Assembly (NCBI GenBank): GCA_946902985.2
Contig: OX336389.2
Location: 343,888,444 to 343,952,443, forward strand
Length of the DNA stretch: 64,000 nucleotides
Origin: Meconema thalassinum
Taxonomy: Eukaryota; Arthropoda; Insecta; Orthoptera; Tettigoniidae
Reading direction: 5' to 3'
A program made the translations under genes and the position numbers. Positions 45,117 to 53,349 of the stretch are shown in pieces (the stretch's first letter is position 1; every line of letters starts with the position of its first letter). A model generated the notes under the pieces. It did no database searches. It had not been told where the DNA came from and saw only the letters and a list, made by a program, of their open reading frames with translations.

Positions 45117-45620
45117 GTGAATGATGCACTAAGAACTCTGGGCTTTATTTTTAGAAATTCCAAGGAGTTGACGAATGCAAAGACAATCATTACGCTCTTC
45201 AATGCATATGTGAGAAGTAAACTGGAGTTCAATGCAGTAGTCTGGTCTCCAATGTATGAGTCACATATAAATCACATAGAAAGACTGCAAAAGAAACTGT
45301 TACACTTCCTATATTACAAGAAGTACACAGTATTAGCCAGTCGATGTAGAATTCCTTACTCTAACCTGTTGTCAGAATTCCAAATTACTAAACTTTCAAC
45401 ACGCAGGATTATTGCTCAGCAGATATATTTGTATAAAATTATCAATGGTATCTCAGTCACGAGTGAAACTTTAGGGCAAATAAATTTCAACGTGAGGAAG
45501 AAATGTCTTACAAAACGAGAACTCCTGATAGTTAAAAAGTTTAATACAAATTTCCATAAAAATTCACCTATATTGAATATGTGCTGTACTTACAACAGTT
45601 CTCAGCTGACAACAATTTAG
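45117..45620 (+). pseudogene. LINE ORF2 C-terminal domain
   Basis: The continuation of the LINE reverse transcriptase after the pogo insertion: LRTLGFIFRNSKELTNAKTI, then NAYVRSKLEFNAVVWSPMYE and HIERLQKKLLHFLYYKK. This is the thumb/C-terminal region seen in CR1/jockey-group proteins. The frame is open for 167 codons to a natural-looking stop at 45618. Confidence 0.8.
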
Positions 45621-45756
45621 ATTTTGGAATGTCCTTGCTAAATTATAGAAGAAAATTACACTTAGTTTTAGCTGTCAAATGATTCACTATTACAAAGATA
45701 TTAAATTTAGCTGCTATTAGTTTTAGGTTCCACTTCATTACTAATTACCCATCATC

Positions 45757-45962
45757 ATCATCATCTTGTACAGTTTCCAGCCCCAGGCTGGGTCTGTTTG
45801 GAACATAAGCCTCACCACTTAGTCTGTTCTTCCCACCACCTCTCCGCTGTCACTCTAGTCCAGTCCTTGCCTCTCTTCTTGACACATTCCTCCACTCCTT
45901 TCAGCCATCTATCTCTTGGTCTTCCCCTTGGTCGTTTCTTCTGCATCTGCATCTTATGTATC
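45757..45962 (-). mobile_element. LINE 3'-end fragment with GATGAT tail
   Basis: The minus strand matches the 3' end of the LINE at 54146-54612: AAGATGCAGATGCAGAAGAA, then TGGCTGAAAGGAGTGGAGGA, GTTCCAAACAGACCCAGCCT and GGGGCTGGAAACTGTAC, closing in (GAT)n. It lies inside the 3' untranslated part of the larger LINE. Severe 5' truncation leaves about 205 bp. Confidence 0.85.
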
Positions 45963-46302
45963 CAATACTAATCATTAATGCCAACCGTACTTCTTTCATT
46001 GCTATTGTATTAGTCGACTACCCATAAATATGAATCTAGTTTTACATTATGTGACCCAATAATCATGCTTCATTTACTGTTATTGCAACTAGAACTTGTG
46101 TATATTTCTTGTTAACAATTTTGTATTTTTTAAAATTTTAATTTCTAATTTTTAATTTTCAATTTTAATTTGTATTCTAATGTATTTTAATTTTGTATTT
46201 TAATGTGCAGTATTTTCATGCATTATCTATGTGTAAACAATTGTTTGCTACTGTAATTGGGGCAGTGTCCTGTTGTGGCAATAAATAAATAAATAAATAA
46301 TT

Positions 46303-46375
46303 AAATGCAGGTTATCAGACAACTTCAACACACTCCCAAGATGTCCCAAACTTCTAAAATGAATTAATAACAATA
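46303..46375 (+). mobile_element. SINE family B copy, 3' part
   Basis: GCAGGTTATCAGACAACTTC, then ACACACTCCCAAG and a tail TTAATAACAATAACAG. It matches the end of the SINE at 10678-11076 and completes the SINE split at 41364. Confidence 0.7.
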
Positions 46376-46522
46376 ACAGTTTTCTAGCTGTATCAAAGAA
46401 CTTTGTGGACAGAATCTTGCCTAGTGTTGTTCTTGTGCAAGATTACTGGATCCAAGGGTTTCATTGTACTGTATGTTGAACAACTTTGTTCCAGTAAAGT
46501 GTTATTTTGTGTTGCTTTTCAG

Positions 46523-46685
46523 ACCCGAAATACCATTTTCACAGTGGGATAGTGAGGCCATCTCCCAGTGGTTGCAGGACTTGGGATTGGAGTGCTATGC
46601 TGGAGATGCCCGACGCTGGGTCAAGAGTGGTGCACAGCTGCTGGGTGCCACTGCTTCGGAGATGGAGAAAGAGATGGGAATCAAG
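46523..46685 (+). CDS. Liprin-beta: Liprin-beta exon, SAM1
   Basis: A 163-nt exon entered in phase 2 (its first A completes Lys) and left in phase 0. It codes PEIPFSQWDSEAISQWLQDL, GLECYAGDARRWVKSGAQLL and GATASEMEKEMGIK. This is the first SAM domain, a helical protein-interaction module; in liprin-beta the three SAMs form the surface for liprin-alpha. The acceptor is GTTGCTTTTCAG and the donor ATCAAG|GTACCA. W-x-x-E-A-I-x-x-W-L is the expected helix-1 pattern. Confidence 0.95.
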
Positions 46686-46689
46686 GTAC

Positions 46690-47190
46690 CATATAGTCCT
46701 TTTACTTTGCGCATTTAAATACCATCTTTTCCCTTCCCCGGCCTAGGATTCTCAAGTGGGCTCGTTGCTCAACAAAAGGTGTGTTTTGTTCAGATGGAGA
46801 TCAATCTTAAAACAATCCTTGGCCGTGCCTTATTTTCAATAAGGAATAACAAAATACAGGGTCCGTCTAGTCAATGTAATGTTTTATATTTTGCCGCTTC
46901 TCATTCCTCGTACATATTTCAAACTGGAATGGTTCTTTTTCAGCAAACAATTCTTTATAAAAAGTTAAATCTTATCACATCTTAAACTAACAATTTAAAA
47001 CAATAATAACTTACTTAATGCTTCATTCTCGAATTGTGTCAACATTTTCTATAAGTGGGTAGGTCTTTCACTCTCCAGTTATAAACGTTTCTTCTCAATA
47101 ATTCTCATCTCTGATTTGGCTAAAATTCCAGATATGGGAGAATGTGAATCCTTCAATACAAGGTGTCTTGTAGATTCACAAAAGTGAACT
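46690..47190. other. Intron sequence before the Penelope-like element
   Basis: No recognised feature. The Penelope-like element probably starts within it, but its 5' border is not visible. Confidence 0.4.
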
Positions 47191-47196
47191 GAATTC

Positions 47197-47594
47197 GTGA
47201 AGCAACTGTCCCCTTTAAATTTTAAAAAAAATTCTATGCATGTCAATCAAGAAGATAAATTTAACAGGTCAGGTGTTTACAAAATGAGCTGTAATGAGTG
47301 TGAGGGCAACTACATAGGCCAAATGGGGAGGGCGTTCAACACAAGATATGCTGAACATGTTTACGCAATAAGGCATAGAAAATTTTCAGCTATCGCAAAT
47401 CATATCCAAGAGGCAGGGCATAAATTCACGGATATAAATAATGACATGAATATTCTGCACTACGAGAGCAAAGGAACTATGATGAACGTGCTCAAACAAA
47501 TGGAGATCAACTCAGCGCAAAGGTTACATCCATTTGACAACCTTAATGACATCTATTTTGAGACCAATGTGCTTTACAATATGCTAACAGACTA
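47197..47594 (+). pseudogene. GIY-YIG endonuclease domain of a Penelope-like element
   Basis: Reads FNRSGVYKMSCNECEGNYIG (GVY ... YIG core), then FNTRYAEHVYAIRHRKFSAI with the catalytic Arg and His/Tyr region. It continues through ANHIQEAGHKFTDINN and MMNVLKQMEINSAQRL to NVLYNMLTD. A Cys pair (CNEC) between GVY and YIG is typical of the Penelope subtype. The last codons (YSIKVYNKFKKP and stop) lie at 50011-50049, in frame once the inserted element and one TA are ignored. Confidence 0.85.
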
Positions 47595-47729
47595 CCGTAT
47601 TTGCTCGCGTATATCTCGCGTCCCATTTCTTTATTTGAAATTTCAGGGGGAAAAAAGTACTCTCATATATCTCGCATTCATTACTGACGCCGTCATATAA
47701 ATGACCGTAATAACCTTGAGGTAGAAACA

Positions 47730-48180
47730 CGTTCGATTTAGCGCGCCATAACAGTCGTCATTGTCCAGGAACTTACCTGAAGCGATACTAACAGGAAAGA
47801 GTTAGCAACAACGAGTTGATCCGAACTTCGATACGAGCTGATTAGGGGTCGAGGCGCCGCAGGCGCCGCATGCAAGCATACGGCGCAGCGTGAGTGTTAG
47901 CACGCTGTACATCGTTAGTCTTCGGCCGCGGTTGGCTAAATTCGCCACCTTGAGACACGTTCGAATTATCGATTAGCGCGCCACAACAGTTGTGCAAGTA
48001 GGCCTACTGTTACATCGCAGAGAAACGCAGTCCAGTCTTCTCGAATCTCAATGATTTCGTCTTTACGCATTGCGTCACATCAGATCTTTGCCGCGTGCAA
48101 GCATACGGCGCAGCGCGAGTGTTAGCACGCTGTACATCGTTCGCGGCGTCTTCGGCTGCGGTTGGCTAAATTCAAGCTCG
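47730..48180. repeat. ~225-bp tandem duplication in pogo-like element
   Basis: TGCAAGCATACGGCGCAGCG followed by GAGTGTTAGCACGCTGTACA occurs at 47871 and about 48095. The upstream GCGCGCCA-AACAGT block also repeats, at about 47738 and 47980. Confidence 0.8.
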
Positions 48181-48307
48181 CTCGTGCATGTAGCAAGGAA
48201 TCGATATGGAAGATGATCGTCCTTTTCTGCCTTGAATCATCCTTAACGAGCGTATGATGTCTTTTTCCTAGGTTCTTCATGTCGCATAACCATAACGAAT
48301 AGAAATA

Positions 48308-49700
48308 CCGTATTTTCCTCGCATAATCGTCACACTTTTTTGCCGAAATTTCGTGGAAAAAAGCAGGGTGCGACGATTATGCGAAAAATATTTAATTTCA
48401 AAGAATATACTGTATCATTATTTGCTGCACGGGCCAGTCATTCGCGTAGGGTGAGTCTGGCGTGAGTCATAGCCCGCAGTCAGAGACAGGGTTCTTTCTT
48501 TTAACAAGGTCACGACAGGTTAACGCTCGCGGAATGTGCTGACGAAGCTGGCCATTCGCGTCGTGGTTCATAGCCCGCAGGCATAAAGATGAGATTACTT
48601 TCTCCTGATAAGATCACGCCAGATTGGGCCTATAAACTCGCGGAATGTGCGCTGGCCGTTCGCGTCACAGTTCATAGCCCGCAGGCATAAAGACGAATTA
48701 CTTTCTGCTGTCAAGATCACGCCAGATTAGGCCTATAAACTCGCGGAATGTGCGCTGGCCGTTCGCGTCGCGGTTCATAGCCGGCAGGCATTAAGACGTC
48801 ATTTTTTTCTCCTGACAGGATCACGCCAAATTAGGCCTAAAAGCTCGCGGAATGTGCGCTGGTCGTTCGCGTCACAGTTCATAGTCAACAGGCATAAAGA
48901 CGAGAGTACTTTCTGATGACAAGATCACGCCAGATTAGGCCTATACGCTCGCGGAATGTGCGCTGGCCGCTCGCGTCACAGTTCATAGGCCGCAGGTCTA
49001 AAGATGAGATTACTTTTTGCTGACATGATCACGCCAGATTAGGCCTATAAGCTCGCGGAATGTGCGCTGGTCGTTCGCGTCACAGTTCATAGCCCGCAGG
49101 CATAAAGACGAGAGTACTTTCTGATTACAAGATCATGCCAGATTAGGCCTATACGCTCGCGGAATGTGCGCTGGCCGCTCGCGTCACAGTTCATAGGCCG
49201 CAGGTCTAAAGATGAGATTACTTTTTGCTGACATGATCACGCCAGATTAGGCCTATAAGCTCGCGGAATGTGCGTTGGCCGTTCGCGTCGCGGTTCATAG
49301 CCGGCAGGCTTAAAGATGAGGTTACTTTCTCCTGACAAGACCACGCCAGATTAGGCCTATACGCTCGTGGAATGTGCGCTGGCCGTTCGCATCGCGGTTC
49401 ATAGCCGGCAGGCATAAAGACAAGGTTACTTTCTCCTGACAAGATCATGCCAGATTATACGCTCGCGGAATGTGCTAAGTGATGAAGCTTGCCGCTCTCG
49501 TCGCAGTTTATTGCCCGCAAGCATAAAGACGAGATATATTTCGCCTGACTAAGTCGCGCCAGGTTATCAAGTCGCGGCAGCGTGTGCAACTGACTGGCTC
49601 ACAAATACGAACATGCTATGCGAAGATTATGCGATGAAATTTTATAAACCTATTTTAGTGTTTGAAAAGTGGGGTGCGACGATTATGCGAGGAAATACGG
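48308..49700. mobile_element. TIR element carrying a satellite array
   Basis: Ends CCGTATTTTCCTCGCATAAT and, inverted, CCGTATTTCCTCGCATAATC, with TA at 48306-48307 and 49701-49702. The ends resemble those of the surrounding element (CCGTATTTGCTCGC), so both probably use related transposases. Between subterminal parts (GTGCGACGATTATGCG on both sides) the element is filled by ~104-bp tandem repeats. No protein is encoded. Confidence 0.85.
48425..49580. repeat. ~104-bp satellite array, about 11 units
   Basis: GCGGAATGTGC recurs near 48530, 48640, 48743, 48847, 48949, 49053, 49157, 49262, 49367 (as GTGGAATGTGC) and 49464. Each unit also has GTTCATAGCCCGCAGGCATA, ACTTTCTCCTGACAAGATCA and CGCCAGATTAGGCCTATA. 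Units near 48850-49055 and 49055-49260 repeat as a pair, indicating a two-unit higher order. The first and last units are more diverged than the middle ones. Confidence 0.92.
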
Positions 49701-49702
49701 TA

Positions 49703-49861
49703 AATGGTGTCGACGGACATTGTTGTGAAGAGCTTCTTGAAGACGGGCATCGCAAATGCATTGGACGGTAGTCAGGATGAATCAGTATGGGATGATGACC
49801 AGAATGATGCACGCGAGAGTATCTCGGAGATTGGCAGCAGTGACGGCAGTGACAATGAATA
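49703..49861 (+). pseudogene. pogo-type transposase C-terminus
   Basis: Reads MVSTDIVVKSFLKTGIANAL, then DGSQDESVWDDDQNDARESI and a Ser/Asp-rich tail ending in a stop. V-x-KSFKKCGISNALDG-type sequence followed by an acidic tail is how many pogo/Tigger transposases end. The preceding catalytic domain has been deleted or replaced. Confidence 0.75.
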
Positions 49862-50135
49862 GGGCGAGTACCGTATGCCAGTTGCCTTGTTTCAATAATG
49901 CAAATTTTGTGTTTTTTCGGGAATACGGTCATTCCCCGCGTATCTCGCACCGAAAATTTTCACACATATTTTCGGTCAAAAAATTGCGAGATATACGCGA
50001 GCAAATACGGTATTCAATTAAAGTTTATAATAAATTTAAAAAACCTTAGTCCAGTCGCAATATAGGTTTACAACTTGTGTTGACGTTATGACGTCAACAC
50101 AGTAGCAGCTTCGGTTTCGGCTTGAGGTTTGAAGG

Positions 50136-50200
50136 ACGTATGGCTTCCCCCTCCCTCCCCCCCTCCCCTCCCCTTCTGCCTACCCTCCTCCTGCCCTGTC
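50136..50200 (-). repeat. Pyrimidine-rich tract, G-run potential on the minus strand
   Basis: CTTCCCCCTCCCTCCCCCCC and following C-runs give at least six runs of three or more G on the minus strand. This could form a G-quadruplex. It lies in the 3' untranslated part of the Penelope-like element. Confidence 0.7.
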
Positions 50201-51077
50201 ACTTGGACTGAGGCTATGCTTGCTTCATTATGCGTTTCCATCTGGAACATGCAGGTAAGCCAACACGCATCATTCGGAACTACACACATAGTCGTTTAGT
50301 GTTACTTCACTTTATTTACACTTCAATTCGATTTGCCTGTAACAATTTTACAGTTTACATGATATGAGGCGCATGGATTTGGGCCCACTACCCCAGCTTA
50401 TGAGGTTCCCGGCTGGCTTTGACGTAAGCTTATTCACATTTAACTATTTAGACTATTTGATTTCTCTTGTCAGATGAATAGTGACAGCTTTATTTCGTTT
50501 CTTTAGGACAGATCTGGGTTGGAGCGAGTCCATAAATTATTGAACCAAGGACATCCGTCTTCACATGAACCTTCCTTTAGGAAAGTTCAAGCCGGCTCAG
50601 CAAAATTTTGAATACAAGATAGTACAAATTGTCAAAACATGGGCAAAGATGCACTCAAAAGAAGAGACAGTTTTTTATAAAATTTTAAGGACATTTTAGT
50701 GTGTTTGTAGATATAGTGTTTAAATGTGTTTTTTATTATGTTGATTGATGAGTGTCAGTGATGTGTTGGCGACTTAATAATGATGTGAGAGGGCTGAAGA
50801 AGGGCTAAATATTTGAATAGCTTGAAGCATGTACCCTAGTTTTAGGAAGTGATATTTTGTCATCCTACTGTTCGACGGGTTTCCTTGTTGATTATTAGAT
50901 TGATAATATGTTATGTTAGATAAAACTTCATTTAAAACAGCTGAGTCAGTCACTTGTCACTGATAGATAATCTTATTATAATAATGTGGACAATATGTTT
51001 CAATTTCACAACATTAGGAAAAAAATACTCCGTCAACACCGTGATAATCTCCTTCATGTCATCGTGTTTGGACTAAG

Positions 51078-51200
51078 GGTGAGTATAGTCACTCTACGCT
51101 CAGATGGCTTGGGTTCAGTTCATGACTCTACCATGGAGGATTTAAATCTTGGTATGAAACTCGGAGCAAAGAGGACTCAGCCTTGTGAGAACAACTCACA
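51078..51200 (+). mobile_element. SINE family B-like fragment
   Basis: GCTCAGATGGCTTGGGTTCA then GTTCATGACTCTACCATGGA, and AGAGGACTCAGCCTTGTGAG, resembling the head and first body block of family B. It is 5' part only and diverged. Confidence 0.5.
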
Positions 51201-51384
51201 AGAAAAGCCACCCTAGTTTTCAGTGGCTTTCTGCTTCAATTCAAAGCAATCATAGCCCCAATCACAAGTGGATAGTTTATCAGTCTGATTCCATCTGCTC
51301 ATGACCAGTTCCCAAGCTCCCAACTGAAACAACTTGAATCTCCTTTATGCTCGTTTGGTGAGGATACTGCACTAATTGTTCCAG

Positions 51385-51657
51385 AGCCCTCTACACCGGA
51401 AAAAGCTGCAGCTTGCACTGCTATGTGAATCAGGAGGGCCAGGTCGGGACCTAGACATTCACCTAGAGCCTGCTGGGAATCTAGATGCTGGCTGGGTTCT
51501 GCGATGGCTGGATGACGTTGGTCTACCTCAGCACAAAGAAACATTTTTGGCTGCTCGCGTGGATGGACGCGTGCTGCATCGTCTCACGACTGAAGACTTG
51601 GCACTGCTGCATGTTAGTTCCAATCTACATGTTGCTAGTTTGCGCCGAGGAATTCAG
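51385..51657 (+). CDS. Liprin-beta: Liprin-beta exon, SAM1 end and SAM2
   Basis: A 273-nt exon (91 codons), phase 0 at both ends. It codes SPLHRKKLQLALLCE (end of SAM1), a Gly/Asp linker, then WVLRWLDDVGLPQHKETFLA, ARVDGRVLHRLTTEDLALLH and SNLHVASLRRGIQ (SAM2). The acceptor is ATTGTTCCAG with an AGAG tandem; the first AG keeps frame with GIK from the previous exon and the later AG would not. The donor is ATTCAG|GTAAAG. WVLRWLDD(V/I)GLPQ is a liprin-beta hallmark. Confidence 0.95.
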
Positions 51658-51869
51658 GTAAAGCTTTTGTATTGCTTTGGAATATGAAATTTTATCTAGA
51701 ATTTCAAGGTTAAAAGATTCTGGATTATTTAACAAAATAACAAATTGTGGAATTGATTTGCAGGCACAGTTGTAAGTTGTTATGTTCTTTTAGGTTACAT
51801 TGCATTCTTGTTTAGTTAAAACAATTTTCTCCTGTGTATTATATTTCAGGCACTAGGAAATTAATTGTA

Positions 51870-51955
51870 ATTCCCTGTCCAATCTAATTTGGGCACACTC
51901 GTGTTTACCGACTGAAAAGCTTCTATTAATAGATTTCTTGGTTAAGCCGTTTGAG
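51870..51955. repeat. Dispersed repeat G fragment
   Basis: CCAATCTAATTTGGGCACAC and TTACCGACTGAAAAGCTTCT correspond to the arm of the foldback element at 12348-12657 (CCCAATTAGATTA, GACCAACTGAAAGAG). Confidence 0.5.
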
Positions 51956-52297
51956 GGATACACACACCTATAAGAAAGTTATCAACTCCATTTTTCATCC
52001 CCCAAAATTAAAAAGAAAATCCTTGAGTACCAGTATGTCTCTCCTCAATTTCATAAATAACCACTTACAGTGTATCAAGTTTCACGATTGTAAGTTAAAT
52101 CAGTTTAGTAAAAAGTTTATTTTTGTCAACTCCTATTTGTCACCCCTTATAATGGAATTTCCTAAAATCCCTTCTTATTCCTTGCCTATGAACTTAAAGG
52201 TACATTCATGCAAAATCATCAAGTTCACATCCAGAGGTTTCAGAGATATGGTGATGAGTTAGTGAGTGAATGAGTAACATTTGAATTTGTATATAGA

Positions 52298-52505
52298 AAA
52301 GGAAGGAAGATTGTAGTTTCACGTGACTGTTAATCTCAAAATCATAAGCCACGGGACCTCTTTGACGTGGAATCCGAACCACCGAACATGGCATTTCACT
52401 TTGAAAATCTCACATGCATTGACCGGGAATCAAACCCGGCCCGCCGTGGTGAAAGGCCAACAGCTTGGCTGCTGCACCACCATGACCCCTCCCCCCCCCC
52501 CCTCC
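52298..52505 (-). mobile_element. SINE family C, with 11-bp target duplication
   Basis: Minus-strand copy. The head lies near 52490, followed by a B box GGTTTGATTCCCGG and the GTCAATGCATGTGAGATTTT, TTCGGATTCCACGTC and CCCGTGGCTTATGA blocks, with a TTCCTTCCTTTT tail. Flanked by TTGTATATAGA at 52287-52297 and 52506-52516. A C-run at 52487-52502 lies at the head end. Confidence 0.82.
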
Positions 52506-53349
52506 TTGTATATAGAGATATGAAGGTACCTTGTCATAAGAAATAAAAAAACCTGGGACACAGGTATTTAAAATCATCAAACACTTGTGAGTGATTTGTT
52601 GCCAAAAAAGTATTTTATTGCCAAAACGAATGGTCCCAACCCAACAGATTCGTAAAGTACAGCTTAGTTGGATGGACAAACATTTCAAAGAATCTGTTGA
52701 ACACATTTTAATTTTTTTTAAGTACCGGTATACATCACATCTATAATTCTTCAAACATGTGTCTCATTGATTTTATCAAAGAGCACAAATGTCAGACACC
52801 AACAAATGTGAGGAAATTACTATTTTTTCAACCCCTAATACTCTTTGTAAATTACAAATTCTTTTACAAATTCCATTCTTGTCCCTTGCCTCTATATTTA
52901 AAGGAACCACCATGCTAAATTATAAGGTTCCATGTTCAGAGTTTTCAGAGATATGGTGATGAGTGAGCATCATGTATAGAGATTTGTATTAATGAGCGAG
53001 TGGTGTCTACTTGTTTCATAGTGTAAGCTGCTGCTTTTTACAAGAAATATTCTTCAATTGTTCCACCTTGTCAATACCAAACAAATGTATTTATTTAAAA
53101 CATTATCTGAACGTACATGTTTTGATCACACCAATGACCTTCTTCAAAAATTTTAATTGCAAAAAGCATTAACTTTCCTTGTCCGCTCTGATAGTCTTAT
53201 ACAGGGTCTTCCACTTAAAGTGCGGCCGGCAGCCGGCGCGTAGAGGCAGCTCACTGAGCTTAGGGTCGAGAGAGCAACCGTACAAGTCACATGTAAATAA
53301 CGAGTACACAAAATAACACATAATCAAAGTAAAATAATTACTCACCTTG

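Larger units (their letters stand above)
41365..46302 (+). mobile_element. CR1/jockey-group LINE, 5'-truncated, with nested insertions
   Basis: A non-LTR retrotransposon inserted into a SINE. Its ends are marked by the imperfect duplication AAATGTATAGGTTA (41351-41364) and AAATGCAGGTTA (46303-46314). The + strand starts in the endonuclease-RT linker (ETNWEYFDTFHDIDKD). It carries RT blocks NRSTTTNLCNFV, VDAIYTDFSKAI, GVPEGSSLGLLFFVIFINN and ILYADDLKLYRV. The C-terminal domain lies at 45103-45617. The tail is (AATA)n at 46280-46300. Removing the pogo element at 42850-45098 and one TA restores an open frame across the junction. Frameshifts elsewhere make it dead. Confidence 0.85.
47595..50010 (+). 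mobile_element. pogo-like element inside the Penelope-like frame
   Basis: The ends CCGTATTTGCTCGCGTATAT and, inverted, the same CCGTATTTGCTCGCGTATAT form near-perfect inverted repeats, with TA at 47593-47594 and 50011-50012. The interior retains a pogo-transposase C-terminus (49703-49861) and a ~225-bp duplication (47730-48180). A second TIR element (48308-49700) sits within it. Lacking a DDE domain, it is non-autonomous. Confidence 0.85.
47197..50900 (+). mobile_element. Penelope-like element fragment, split by a pogo-like insertion
   Basis: Only the GIY-YIG endonuclease end of a Penelope-like retroelement is present. The coding part runs 47197-47594 and resumes at 50011-50049 after the inserted element. 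The 3' untranslated region extends to about 50850-50900, with the GAGGGCTGAAGAAGGGCTAA ... AGCATGTACCCTAG phrase that many such elements have near the end. The RT domain is missing, consistent with 5' truncation. Both outer borders are approximate. Confidence 0.7.

Noticed and set aside
48425..49580. Regularly spaced repeats resembling a CRISPR array
   Set aside because: Units are ~104-bp head-to-tail copies with no unique spacers, inside a eukaryotic transposon.
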